In this document: piece by piece, positions 1 to 17,208 of the stretch | How positions within the stretch are numbered: the first letter of the stretch is position 1 | How the letters are laid out: each line of letters opens with the position of its first letter | Source: Ecdyonurus torrentis | Taxonomy: Eukaryota > Arthropoda > Insecta > Ephemeroptera > Heptageniidae | DNA: 64,000 nucleotides | Direction of reading: 5' to 3' | Assembly (NCBI GenBank): GCA_949318235.1 | Contig: OX439132.1 | Location: 17,181,843-17,245,842 of the forward strand | Made by a program: the position numbers and the translations under genes | The notes under the pieces: generated by a model | What the model was told of the DNA's origin: nothing | Database searches by the model: none | The model's input: the letters and a program-made list of their open reading frames with translations, nothing else

Positions 1-1319
<1,319 letters not shown>

Positions 1320-1419
1320 GTTTACTAAAGAGTAAGAAAAGTCATATATCTTCAGTCTCGACTATTCAGTCGATTAATTACACAACATTAATCCAAATGA
1401 ATCACGCAAACTTAAACTG

Positions 1420-1427
1420 TGACGTCA
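1420..1427. promoter_or_regulatory. CRE palindrome TGACGTCA
   Basis: Perfect 8-base cAMP-response-element palindrome, the CREB/ATF full-site consensus. It is isolated: no TATA box, gene or second factor site was recognised next to it. It is one of nine perfect copies in the window. Function is inferred from the motif only. Confidence 0.35.
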
Positions 1428-2247
1428 TTGAAATAGATGATACAAAATACTAAAAGTTAAAAGTAAATAATTATATAGTATTAAATCTTATTTCACATTA
1501 TTGTTAGAGAAAAATACAGTATGTAAGATTATATTTATGTTATAGTGTTTTTATTATACAGTATACTAATAGAACACATCGAAGAAATGATTCAGACGTT
1601 CACATTACGAGAATATACAGAAATAGTTATATATATTTAAATGTTGTATATTATATATGTATTAAGAAATAGACAGGATATGTTTCTGAAGATATGGTTT
1701 ATTATTAACTCTCATTACTTACTGGCTAGTGGGTTAAAAACTAATTAAATTTTTAATTTTTTTTTTATTCTTTACATTTCTGTGTATTAATTTTAATTTG
1801 TTACTTTCATTAATACTATATGTATAAATTAATTTTTATACAAAATAGCCTAATTTTTGCTATAAATTAGAAAATATTGCTTCTTTTTTTTTTCTAGTTC
1901 CGTAAATTTCTTAAAAAGTCATAAAAAGGCAAGCTTATTGAAACGAGCAAATAATGCAAATTTTTCTTCGTTTAGGAAGTTCATGTTATGTAGTATGGTG
2001 ATTCATTTCTAGGCAAATTATTATTTTTCTGGAAATAATACTAGTAATCCTTTTTGCTATAATTTTTATTATTTTTTTATAACTAGTTATGAGGATTGAC
2101 AAAACAAAACATTGAACGATTAAAATAATAATAACTTCGTTTGTTGTAAACAAAATTACAATTATCGATAGTTTGAATTTATAAACTTTCTTTACATATA
2201 ACTTTATGAAAATCAATACTGGATATGTATAGAGTTATTTTAAGTTG

Positions 2248-2272
2248 AAAAAAAAAAAAAAAAAAAAAAAAA
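2248..2272. repeat. poly-A tract, 25 nt
   Basis: Uninterrupted adenine run. No retrotransposon body was recognised on its 5' side, so it is described only as a homopolymer. Confidence 0.95.
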
Positions 2273-2402
2273 GATAATATACGTGGTTGCGGAAAATAGA
2301 GAGAAAAAAAATAAAATAAAGAATACGTGAGAAGAGAGATGCATGATACGACAGATCAGAAAGTTTTCCATGTATGAAGTTAACTTTTGTGACGTCTTTT
2401 CC

Positions 2403-2405
<3 letters not shown>

Positions 2406-2435
<30 letters not shown>
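2406..2435. repeat. poly-T tract, 30 nt
   Basis: Uninterrupted thymine run, followed by a GCTTGCAG sequence that resembles a splice acceptor (polypyrimidine then CAG). No coding exon was recognised downstream. Confidence 0.95.
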
Positions 2436-2438
<3 letters not shown>

Positions 2439-3686
2439 TGCAGAATAAAATTTACTGACTTAGAATTTTCATGTTTTATTAACATTTTTTCATACTCTCT
2501 CACTCTCTCTCTCTTTCTCTTTGGCTATTATTTAAATTAGTTTAAACTTATTTTTCTTCTCTTTTTGTTTTAAGAATTTCTTGTGGTATAGATTATTTAT
2601 AGCTGTGTTAAGTTTTATTTTTAGAATCTTAATGAAACGTCGTGAGCAATGTCTTTGTGCAGTATAGACCTCACAACATTTTATTAAAATTACGTGTTTT
2701 ATTTTATATATTTTCACTTTTAGCCATTATTTAATACGAAGTGACTATTCTTTTTTTTTTGTATTCATGTTTTTAATGCGTTAAAAAAAAATGATATTAA
2801 TAAATCATTCTTTATTATACGCTGAAGTTATTAAATAACTTAACAATTATATTGTTTCTAGTATCACATTTTTTCACTGATTATTCTAAAATATCTTTTA
2901 TTATTATTATATAATATCCTGTTTGATTTGATTTCATGTATTGCCAACCAAAAACATGTAGGCTCGTGCCATATAACTTATTATTTTTATTACAAGCAAC
3001 TTTACTAAAAGTAACTTGGAAATGGGGTATTTTGAACGTCTTACAAAATGACTGATATTGTCGAACTACCTCGACATATAAGATATATTGATGGGATATT
3101 TTGTATAAAGTAATAAATAAATTAGCTAATAAAAAGTTCTTCCAAGCCCCTCCTCCCCCAAATGTAATGTAATGTAAAATAATAATAACCAAAAAAATTA
3201 TAATAATAAAAAAACATTAAATTCATTTAAGTTATTTATAAAAAAGTGGTTTTTTAAATGTAAATTTATTTCAGTTAGTACCTTATTTATATTTTGTCTT
3301 CCAATGTCAAATAGTCGAAGAGTGATAATATTATTTTAAATATGGTAATTCGTAAAAAAATAAAACAACAATAAAAATGGAAGGAAAAAAAAAGTTTGAT
3401 TATTCTGTATTTCGTTAATAATATAAACTTTGAAATTGTTCTTAGAAACATCCATTACATAATAAAAAAAATATAATGAATTTACTCACGCACATCACAT
3501 AAAAAAAATCTTATATGGATATTTTGAATGTTTTAATCAATAATTATTTGCGATAAAATTTTCTTTATTTTTGATAGAGTATACATTTCAAATGTTACAT
3601 GAAATAGAAGTGGATTGTTATTGAATCAAATTTCTTTACATAGAATGAAAATTGTACGTTGCAGAATTACCGAAGAGGAAAGAAAA

Positions 3687-3712
3687 AGAGAGAGAGAGAG
3701 AGAGAGAGAGAG
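3687..3712. repeat. (AG)n microsatellite
   Basis: About 13 AG units in a purine-rich context. Confidence 0.95.
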
Positions 3713-3911
3713 TAGCAATAAAAAGCATTGTGAAGTTGATTAGAAATGAGTAGCAAGCCTGCAAAAATAAGTCTTTACAATACTATACATACATACATAT
3801 ATAGTACAGTATGTACATGCGAACACGTGATGCTATATTATACTTGTGAGTGCTGCTGCATTGGAAAATAATCCACAAGGCGCCAGACAAAAAACTCCTT
3901 CGATTTCCAAT

Positions 3912-4053
<142 letters not shown>

Positions 4054-4577
4054 GTCCAAAAATACACTTTTCCCATCTTCAATGATAGCAGAAAATATTT
4101 TTAGAGTATTCCTTTTCCTTTCTTGTTCTTTCAAAAAAGAAAAAAAATTCCAATATGTATTTTATATTATAGATTTTTTTTTTACCACTCTCAGCTATTT
4201 ATACTCTAAATGGTGAAAACTATCAAATCTATAAATCTGTATGAAAATTTGAAATTGCTTTTGTATTGAGAAAAAAATTTGTTTGCTGTTTTTCTGATGG
4301 AGAAAAATATTATACATTATATAAAAGACGAGCTAAAAATGTATTTTCTTACCTTTGAACAACAACAAGTATAATAAGAGTCATCAAATAAATCATAACT
4401 TTTGAAGGAGTATTAGTATTGATTTTTTTTAATATGAATATTTTTCGTACTATATACAAACTTAATACAGGACACAAAAATAACTATAAAATTTTATTGG
4501 TTGTAGTAAATATCAAACTGTTTTTTCTTGTTTATCCATTAAAAAAGTTGATACCATTAAATTATTAGTATTATTAC

Positions 4578-9086
<4,509 letters not shown>

Positions 9087-9120
<34 letters not shown>
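9087..9120. repeat. (AG)n microsatellite
   Basis: About 17 AG units, preceded by imperfect purine repeats from about 9071. Confidence 0.95.
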
Positions 9121-9124
<4 letters not shown>

Positions 9125-9259
9125 TAATATTAAAAGAAAATTAGTTTAATACGTGTATTAGAAAATGCTATAGGTTATAAATTTATATATCTAAATTCAT
9201 AAAAAAAGTAGACTATTACTTTTCTTGAAGAGCTACTATACTCAAAATAGAATTTCTTT

Positions 9260-9496
9260 TCACTGATAAATCATGATATATAAATATAAACAACCCTCTC
9301 AATCGGAGGAGTAAAATTTGTGAATTAGGCAACTCGTTTTACAATGCTATTGTAATTTAGTATTAATGACGAAATGAATAGCAGATGTTGCCTACTTTAC
9401 AATTTTTAATACTATTTGTTAGTGGGACTATAGAGATATGGCATGATATGTAACGTTTATGAATGTATAATGGTCATATCTCATGATTTATCACAG
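9260..9496. mobile_element. Decayed inverted-repeat element (MITE-like)
   Basis: The left end contains TGATAAATCATGA followed by ATATA-rich sequence. The right end carries its reverse complement, TCATGATTTATCA, preceded by a matching ATAT-rich arm, so the two ends form an imperfect inverted repeat of roughly 25-30 bases. The interior shares the words GTTGCCTA and TTTACAA, and an ACCCT segment, with the TTAA-flanked element at 41436-41741, suggesting a common family. Exact boundaries and target duplication are not clear. There is no coding capacity. Confidence 0.5.
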
Positions 9497-10391
9497 TCTG
9501 TTTTTAGTAATGTATACAAACAATAGCCCTTTAAGTTTTTGTCCATGATTCCTACATAAATAATTATGATGGACGGACATGATTTTTATTTAAATGTTTT
9601 AAAAATAATAATAAAAATTACACAGTGAATATTTATTATTGAATTATATACGCAAAGTAATTTACATATTACATCTCAATATATATTCTTATCACATTGC
9701 TCTGCCTAATGCCAAATAAAAAAAAAAGTTATATAACATTACATACACACACATACTTTGCATACCAATAATTAAGTTACACATTGGTGTATACGACATA
9801 AAGACAAGCAAAATGTGGTTTTGAAATGAGAATTTCCTCTCTTGTATATAAGTAACACGATGCTAGAGACTCAAGTTACATTATATGCTGGTATATACAA
9901 AAGCTATATATATATAAGTACTGTACATATACGTCAACCTGACTTCAAACTTCCAAACTATGCAAATTTACTTTAATATATTATAGAGAGACTATAGAAA
10001 ACACAAACCTTGTCAAAAATAAACATAATTTTCATACCTTTTTGAGTTACTTACGGTTTGATTGACATTTAAAATAACGCTTGAGTTAACAACGGTCACA
10101 TTACAACTCTATCATCACTTAAATAAATATAATAGTCAAAATTTAGTTTGGTACTTGGTCTAAAACTCTATTAATTTGAGTTCATAATCTAAAGTAAAAA
10201 TAATAAAAACATTTTTCATTTGAGATGTTTCTTTGTCTTTCAAACTCCCGAACCCTATAATTTTCTTGTTTATATACTAGATGTTACTTTTTATTGTTGT
10301 GTGTGCATCCCTCTTGATTCTGTGTATTAATCTCCGGTAGGAAATTAGAGATTTCTAGAATATGTCTTTTGTTTTATATGACTATAAGTTC
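9497..10391. other. AT-rich non-coding sequence
   Basis: Nothing was recognised beyond short CA and AT runs. There is no inverted repeat and no plausible exon. Confidence 0.55.
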
Positions 10392-10399
10392 TGACGTCA
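10392..10399. promoter_or_regulatory. CRE palindrome TGACGTCA
   Basis: Perfect CREB/ATF palindrome, followed at once by a further CGTC. It lies just upstream of the (TC)n array. A second perfect copy lies about 410 bases downstream at 10804-10811. Regulatory role is inferred from the motif only. Confidence 0.35.
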
Positions 10400-10413
10400 C
10401 GTCTTATAGGGTC

Positions 10414-10416
<3 letters not shown>

Positions 10417-10480
<64 letters not shown>
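10417..10480. repeat. (TC)n microsatellite, about 32 units
   Basis: Uninterrupted TC dinucleotide. A pyrimidine-rich and T-rich stretch continues to about 10618, including poly-T from 10590. Confidence 0.96.
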
Positions 10481-10481
<1 letters not shown>

Positions 10482-11879
10482 ATTCACCCTTCTTTTTTAT
10501 AACCTTCAACCCTCGCTTTACTATAACAAGAATGAAAAGAGCGTAACAAAAAAACTAATTTTTTCCTTCTCATTTATCTCATCTTCTTCTTTTTTTTTTT
10601 TTTTTTCTTTTTTTTTTTAATGATAACCTTTCTCTCTCTCAAGTACGTCATTGTATATTTTACTATGAAACAATAGCATTAAAAATATAAAAATAAATAA
10701 CATATGAAAAATCAATATGTATTTATAATAAGTCTTAATAAAATAATGATGATACCGAATAATGATATTTGATTCTATAAAATTTGTATAATGATATGAT
10801 TTCTGACGTCAATATTTTTCGTAGAATTTTAAAATATACATTTTTTATAATACAATATGTATTTTTTTTTGTATTCTATTTCAATTTGTGTAATTGCTTC
10901 GAAATTCATTTCCAATAATATCTCTTGTTTTTTTCCCCTCCTTGTCGTAAATGGCATCAGTTGTTATTATCGATATTCAAAATGAGAAAATGTTTTTGAG
11001 AATGACGAATGTAATTATAATGTACTACATTTTAGTTTTGTCAGTATATAAAACAATAGTCCTTACAGAAACAATTATAAAAAATTACTCTGTTTTTCTT
11101 ATATAAAAATATAATGTTATGTAATGTTTTGTTTTGATACAGAGGCTTTTAGCTTAACACTTAAATTTCTATACGACACAAGGAATTTCCTCAAAGCAAT
11201 AATATAATTTTGTAAATTATATGTAAATTTTGTATAGTTTGTGTCTGTACATTTATTATAATAGTTTTAAATCAAGATGTGTAGTAGAGTTATATTATTA
11301 TCATAATTAAGTAATTAGCAGAATACAAAATTTGCTATTTTATTTTAGCATTATTTTATCTTTATATAGCATATATAGTATAATAAATAATTAATTATTC
11401 ATCCCCTTCAGAAAACATCTTAACGTCTTACGTGTTTCTAATTATTTTCTTCAAAAGACAAACTTATAGGTGTGAGTTCTAAGGATGCAAAGAAGCTTCT
11501 GTAATACATTTTAGTTCAATTATCACATCATGTAAACAAGAGTTTCAAAAGATGAAAAGCTATATAACGTAAAATTCTGAAAATTATAAATTCAAATATG
11601 CATAAATTATTGTACATAAGAGCAAACTTTAGAAAGTGTTAAATCTTTAAAACAATATTTTGGTTCTGGTTTGGCTTTTTTATTGTACGTTAAACACAAC
11701 ATGAAGTTTGAAATTTATAGTTTATTTAGGGAAGAACTTTTTAGTTTTTTTTTTTTTTTTTTTACTTTTATACTTATTTATAACTTTTTGACTTAAAAAT
11801 GAAATTAAACTTAAAATATATCATCCTGTGTTGTCTAGACTAGCAAAAATATACTCTATTTATTAAAGTGCACGAGCGA
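10481..11879. other. AT-rich non-coding sequence
   Basis: No supported gene. It contains a T-rich tract at 10590-10618, poly-T at 11745-11763 and the CRE palindrome at 10804-10811. Confidence 0.55.
10804..10811. promoter_or_regulatory. CRE palindrome TGACGTCA
   Basis: Perfect 8-base CREB/ATF palindrome in plain AT-rich DNA. Motif match only. Confidence 0.3.
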
Positions 11880-11945
11880 GTCTCCATGGTTTATGGACAG
11901 TGCTTTTACTCTCAAACACACGGGACATCCGTGTTCGATTCCAAA
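11880..11945 (+). mobile_element. tRNA-like SINE head (RNA polymerase III promoter remnant)
   Basis: An A-box-like segment (TGGTTTATGGACAG) is followed about 35 bases later by GTGTTCGATTCC, a close match to the pol III B box GGTTCGANTCC. The spacing fits a tRNA-derived promoter. The sequence does not fold as a functional tRNA: the T-arm 3' strand does not pair, and CACGG pairs instead with CCGTG inside the variable region. This points to a degenerate tRNA-derived SINE head rather than a tRNA gene. The body downstream runs straight into the MITE at 12006, so the tail is not identified. No second copy was seen in the window. Confidence 0.35.
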
Positions 11946-12005
11946 CTGTTACCAAGGGAATTTATGGTTGGTTAGAAAAAGTCTTGGTGCGTTGATAGGA
12001 GACAT

Positions 12006-12345
12006 TTAAAGCCATCCACATAACACAACAAGTGCCTTTTAATGAATAAACATGAAATGGGATCTTCAAAACTGATGACAATTTTTACCGGAATGTTAAT
12101 GTAGCTCCACGAGAGAATGTGAAAATACTGTAAAGTATGCCATTTGTGTGACTATTCATGTTTATGAAGTCAGAAACATTAAAAAATTAGTATGAAAATG
12201 TTGTGCGGGTTGTATAAATTGAAATTTCTGATCACTGCTACGGAGCTACAGTTGGGTTTTGAGACAAAATAAAGTTATTTATGTAAGTCCCATCAAGTGT
12301 TTTGTGATATAAATGCTTATGTTTTTCTCTGGTCTATTCCTTTAA
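12006..12345 (+). mobile_element. TTAA-flanked MITE, family A copy 1
   Basis: A 340-base element bounded by TTAA on both sides, with ends TTAAAGCCAT and, inverted, TTAAAGGAATAGACCAGAG. The interior is shared with copies at 20245-20592 (opposite strand) and 45696-46029 (same strand). Common segments include AAATGGGATCT, CTGATGACAATTTTTACC, TGTAAAGTATGC, GTTGTGCGGGTTG and TTTTGTGATATAAATGC. Sequence outside the TTAA differs between copies, which fixes the boundary. It is non-coding. TTAA target duplication is characteristic of piggyBac-type elements, but the ends do not begin with the usual CCC, so the superfamily is tentative. The CRE palindrome present in the other two copies is mutated here (TGAAGTCA). 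Confidence 0.8.
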
Positions 12346-12615
12346 TGCAGTGTCAATTAGCAGAAATAAATATGCAAATACCTCCAGATTAAAATCATTT
12401 TTTGGTCCTATATGTCTGAAGATCATAGTCATGTACCGAATACTCAGGAATAAGTTACAAAGGATAAAAAAAATTGTAAAATGTAGCAACATAGCCACAA
12501 AACACAGGTAAAGGTAGAGAGCGAGTGCGGTGGGTGGCAAAATATATTTTGAAATGTTGCTTTTTACTTCCTTTGTAACATTTCTACATGATGGAAGGAA
12601 GCCTGGATAAAGCCT

Positions 12616-12738
12616 AATGGAGGTTATCGGTGATAAAAAATTCTTAAAATATTCTATTACCTTAAACCACGCAAATGTTGTTCTATTCTAAAGCAAAATA
12701 CCTCCCATTTAAATATTTCTGGCCTCTGTGCAGTAATT

Positions 12739-12770
<32 letters not shown>

Positions 12771-12839
12771 TGATACCTCATTGCTAAAGCTTAGGAAATT
12801 AGGGGACCCTAAACCTTTGAAGCGTATCTCACCTCCATT
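12616..12839 (+). mobile_element. MITE-like inverted-repeat element, family D copy 1
   Basis: The element begins AATGGAGGTTATCGG and ends with ACCTCCATT, an inverted match. The same order of blocks is found in copy 2 at 33861-34127: AATGGAGGT, a TTAAA..CACG..AAA block, CCCATTTAAAT, TTCT followed by a long poly-A, and AGGGGACCCT. The internal poly-A (12743-12770, 28 nt) is at the same place in both copies, so it is part of the element and not an insertion tail. No open frame is present. The target duplication is unclear for this copy. Confidence 0.7.
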
Positions 12840-13959
12840 AACGTCATGGCTATGCTTGAAGAAGCTTATGACTTTGTATAGTAACAAGCACCATTTATAT
12901 TGTTATTATTGCTGAATTATATAGCCAAGTTTTATATGTATTGGGTATTTTGATCGAATTAGCAATGACATAATTATTTATTTACCTAATTATAAGAATT
13001 CAAAACCTTTAGTTTGCTTCTATACACACTCCAGTATTAATAGTTTTAATTGTGGATTTCTTAAAAAAATCAAACGAGAGCTTTTTTTTTTTTTTTTTTT
13101 AGTTATTTTACTTTATTATGATTTTTTTCCATTCAATCATAATCTGGATCTATGTAGAAATAATGGGTATAAATTTCAATATTTAAAGATATTAGATATT
13201 ATAATGTGAAAAAAAAAAGAATAATAAAAAAAAAAAAAATCTTGCAACCAAGAATATATGAATAGACATAGAAATTGGATGCAAACTAAGATTTTACATA
13301 AAATATGTAGTTTTTGTGCAGGGATAGAACTTATACTGGTGTGTGTTAAATCAAAATATAATCTAAAACCAGTATAAGAGTAAACACCTAATTAGATAAT
13401 CAAATATGAATTATAATTACGTGTAATTTATACCTAATATTCCACGTATTTTTAAAAAATAAATAGTATATTACCCGTATAACATCAAAGATAATAATAA
13501 TACAATAATTTATAATTGTATTGATGACTTGAAACGTAATATATTGACATTTATATAGAAAAATCAAGCAGGTGTAAAACAAAAAGCGGGTGACCCTGAA
13601 ACTCAAGCGCAAAGCATTGGCGTCATAGGAGAATTTACATGACGTTTTTTTATTTTTTTTTTCTTACAGTAGGCGCTTGCTTAAGAATGAGACAATGATA
13701 ATTATACAGGAAATAATGTATATATATATACACGAGAGAAAAAAAAATCTGTTAAAGGCAAGTACATAAATTCTGTGTATTGTAATAGGCAAGCCTGAAA
13801 CAGGTATTGATATACTACAGTAATACCTAATGCAGGTAAAACATACTACAATAAAGGTGCATTTGACTCACCTATATATTAGATGACATTTCACCTCGAT
13901 TATAGGTTACGTTATATTATATCAAAATCAAAACCTATTCCAGGTTTTCAGGATTTATG
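12840..13959. other. AT-rich non-coding sequence
   Basis: No supported gene or element. It contains poly-T at 13082-13100 and poly-A-rich patches near 13209-13240. A minus-strand frame at 13400-13612 is composed of Ile, Phe and Tyr and is not recognisable. Confidence 0.55.
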
Positions 13960-14130
13960 TACACTCGCGGAAACCGTAATTTCCATAAGGGGATGCGGCT
14001 TTCTAAAGAAAAGGGTAGAAAATATATTGTCAGGTAAAAGCAGCGTTGCCAAATTCTCTAAAAATCATGAATGAATTCTTTAAAAAGCAGCATCTTTTTT
14101 AATGTTAACATTATGGTTTCCGCGAGTGTA
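13960..14130. mobile_element. TA-flanked MITE, family E
   Basis: A 171-base element with near-perfect terminal inverted repeats of about 20 bases. The left end is CACTCGCGGAAACCGTAAT and the right end is its reverse complement with one change (ATTATGGTTTCCGCGAGTG). TA lies on both sides, the target duplication expected of Tc1/mariner-type elements. The interior has no coding capacity. This is the best preserved inverted repeat in the 13-16 kb cluster. The open frames across it are fortuitous. Confidence 0.8.
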
Positions 14131-14354
14131 CCTGCCATAAGTATAGTATTATTTATTATTTTTATTGACGAAAAACGGAAAATACTGTATATGCGTTGCA
14201 AGAGTATAATGTATTTTCAGTATCATCTGCCAACGTGGATTAGATGTGTTTTAACAATTTATAATGCATGTCCTTCTATATAATATTATTCGGACATGCA
14301 TTATTCATAAGTTCTCAAAAATGATGCAGAAGTAATATAAAGGAGGTATTAATG

Positions 14355-14481
14355 TACACCACGATTGAGATAATATATTAATTACCATTCAAATACAGCG
14401 CAAGTTTTTCTCATTAGAATAACATTGCAAATTTACGCACAGCGAGTTTTTTTTTTTAATATATTTTTACAATCGTGTGTA
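14355..14481. mobile_element. TA-flanked MITE, family C copy 1
   Basis: A 127-base element with ends CACCACGATTGAGATAATATATTA and, inverted, CACACGATTGTAAAAATATATTA, flanked by TA. The interior word ATAACATTGCAAATTTACGCAC is shared, with small changes, with the copies at 26742-26867 and 61337-61401. It is non-coding. TA flanks suggest a Tc1/mariner-type transposase mobilised it. Confidence 0.75.
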
Positions 14482-14850
14482 CTGAGGTGAGCTTTATATA
14501 TGTATTAAAATAATTTCTTAAAGAATATTCTAACTAAATATTTTTTTTAAACAGTTTACTTGCGGGGTTGATGAAAGTAAAAAGGTGGTCAATAAATTTT
14601 CAATGTAAAAGTGCCTTTATAAAAATGCAAACTTGCAAGTTTAAAAATAAAGTATAATATATTACGATACGTTGGAAAAAGAAAAAAAGAACATGATTTT
14701 TATATCATTATCTTTTTCCCACAAGAAAACTTTTGCATTTTATTTGAATGTCACCGTTTACGTAACTATAAACAATATTATTGCGATGATAAAAATTAAT
14801 ATTTGCATTGAGCTTCTGTTTTTCTTGCAATTTAACGTAAAATTTGTTAG

Positions 14851-15885
14851 TACACGGAAAAAAATGATGTGTTAAATCCAAGTACACAAGTATACTAACT
14901 CAAATAAACCTGTTTCTCTAGCATAAGTGACGCTGAATCCCTAGCGCTGGATTTTATGCCACCTGCGATCTAGACGGAGCATTACCTAGCGTCAGTATAG
15001 TTTTTATGTCACCTGAGATCTAGGAGGTGCGGCACCTGACTGCCAGCGCGGACTGTACTACATCTGCCGCGTGCTTCAATTCAGTTTTGCGGGGGGAAAA
15101 TGGCCACGACCAATAGCATGCAATTTTCACTGAAATGGCTATTCTTTGTGATATTGTCGGAGGCAAAGTAATAAACAATTTTATTTAAAGTATCAGTTTT
15201 ATAGCATTGCTTTTATTCTTCAACGTAACAAATCTATCATTAAAATTAGTAAATAATAAAAAAAAATATGCAAAAAAGAAAAATGAAATAATCGCATCCA
15301 AGGATAGACCTCAAAATAGCTAGGCTCAGTAAATAATTTATGTCTTTAATTAAAAATTTTACATCGACCATCCGAGATCTGCAGCAACAGCCACACAATA
15401 TTATGATCCCAAGTTCCCGCTATAATTTATTATGTATTTATCATTATCAATAGTATTCAAAATTACTAATATTATAATATTAATTAAAGCGCTATATTTA
15501 TTTGCCTAAAATAAATTATATTATTGATGCTTTAATAAAATAATTATTTAATATTTGGCGTTGAACGATAAAAGAAAGCAACAAAAACAATTTATATCTT
15601 TCAAAAAAATATTTATAATTTTATTTAACGCCTTTTACGCCATTTTGCGGTTAAAAACTAAATCTAAGTATTATAGTGCTTGCCTCTATACTTTTTGTGA
15701 GGATACAATTCCACCCGATCGGGAGTCTACACCTCCTTACCTTTAGTTTATTCCTCCTTACACCAGGTAGGCGCGAGGTTAGTATAGCGACCTGCTAGAT
15801 ACAGGTAAGAATTGTACCTATTGCAAAACACAGGATAGTTATACTAGCTTTATACCTGGAGTTGGGAGATTTTTCGTTCCGTGTA
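14851..15885. mobile_element. TA-flanked non-autonomous DNA transposon, family F (about 1 kb)
   Basis: The ends are TACACGGAA(A)n and, inverted, TACACGGAACGAAAAAT. After the terminal repeat both ends carry related GC-richer subterminal sequence: the left end has two tandem units of about 50 bases starting at 14952 and 15002 (core ACCTG.GATCTAG..GG.GC), and the inverted right end has a related ACCTGTATCTAGCAGGTCGC. The middle is AT-rich, without a transposase-like frame. Flanking TA on each side fits a Tc1/mariner-like duplication. Structured subterminal repeats of this sort are typical transposase-binding regions; that is inference here. Confidence 0.6.
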
Positions 15886-16897
15886 ATAAAATATTATCAC
15901 AATCTTGCGTACGTGTTTGTAATTCTATGGTAATACTATAGATGTGAACTTTGCTAAATATTTATGCAAAAGTATTAAAACCAGGTGCGATTCAAACTAT
16001 TAAAAAGCTTACATCTTACGTGATTTTTTGGAATAATAATAATAATAAAAAAATACAAAATTAAGAATTTATTATTATGTTTTACTTCTTTGCATAACTT
16101 ATAGCTCTATTTAAAAATTTGATTTTAGAGTATAAAATAGAATTATTATCATTTTTTTTTAAACAATGCTATATTATAGCTATCAAAACCAAAATTTAAA
16201 ATCAGATTTTCGATGAGGTGATGATAAAAATACAATAATATTATTCTATTTAAAATGCTCATTACATTTTTAATTTGAATGATACAAACAAAGATAAAAA
16301 TAAAATGGATATCACGTATGTTTTTGAAGTCTCATTATTAAAACATCACTTTTCGAGATCAAAGCTTTGCCAGCATGGCATGTTAAACAAAAAAAATTGA
16401 TATTTAGCTTTTATACAAGATGTTTTCTGTATCATGATTATAAAATATTCAATAAGGAAAATATGTATGAAATGTTGGTTGTCGGTTCAGCTTTATTAAT
16501 AATTAAAATCAAAGGCTGACGGAAAATCATTGAAATATCTTTTTGTATGTTTATGAAATAAAGCAAAAACGTGCTATCAATTTCTTGTCCTTTTTTTTTT
16601 TTTTTTTTTTTTTTTTTCCTGCAAGTTGAACATAAAATAGTATTACATCAATTTTTATTTTGCATAGAATCATTAAACTAGCGTAATTGCAAAAGTTTGA
16701 TCACCCAAAATATGACACAAACTTTGCATTTCCTTCATAAGTGAACTCTCTTGACATTTTAAAAATAGTAAATTTAGAATTTGTTGAAAATAAAACATTT
16801 TCTTCATGTCAAATTACTGATTATTTATAATTTTTATGTTTCTTATATAATATACAACAATAAAAGCTATTTTTATTTTTTAATAAAGTACATATTA
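15886..16897. other. AT-rich non-coding sequence
   Basis: No gene or element was recognised. A 27-base poly-T lies at 16591-16617. Confidence 0.55.
16591..16617. repeat. poly-T tract, 27 nt
   Basis: Uninterrupted thymine run; no associated retrotransposon body was recognised on either side. Confidence 0.95.
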
Positions 16898-17083
16898 TTA
16901 AAGGCATGGAACACCTTGAAAATAAAACTTGTCTAAAATGTGACGCCATAAACCCGCAGCTACCATTTTGTGAATGGAAAATAAATTAAAAATCAATGAT
17001 TCCGGCCAAATCAAAGTTGATATTTATATAGGTATGTTTTGATTTTAGACATGTTTTTTGTTCAAGGTGTTCTACACCTTTAA
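16898..17083. mobile_element. TTAA-flanked MITE, family B
   Basis: A 186-base element bounded by TTAA with long inverted ends of about 40 bases. The left end reads TTAAAGGCATGGAACACCTT and the inverted right end TTAAAGGTGTAGAACACCTT; both continue into a matching TGTCTAAAAT. The first bases (TTAAAGGCAT) also match family A ends, so A and B may use the same transposase. The interior is unrelated to family A and has no coding capacity. Confidence 0.85.
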
Positions 17084-17200
17084 TATTTTTCCCTATTCGA
17101 TCATTATAAAATAAATAAAAAAAGAGAACTCATGTCTCCCAATTATATGGTTATATACGAATATATACGTATATCAATGCACCCTTGATATTCATGTTCA

Positions 17201-17208
17201 TGACGTCA
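17201..17208. promoter_or_regulatory. CRE palindrome TGACGTCA
   Basis: Perfect CREB/ATF palindrome inside a longer symmetric context (CATGACGTCATG). Motif match only; no neighbouring gene. Confidence 0.35.

Noticed and set aside
2881..3192. 103-codon minus-strand open frame
   Set aside because: No recognisable domain, amino-acid composition follows the AT-rich base composition, and one frame of this length is expected by chance in a window this size with this stop-codon density.
11880..11945. Functional tRNA gene
   Set aside because: A and B boxes are present, but the T-arm and acceptor stem do not pair and there is no clear anticodon arm.
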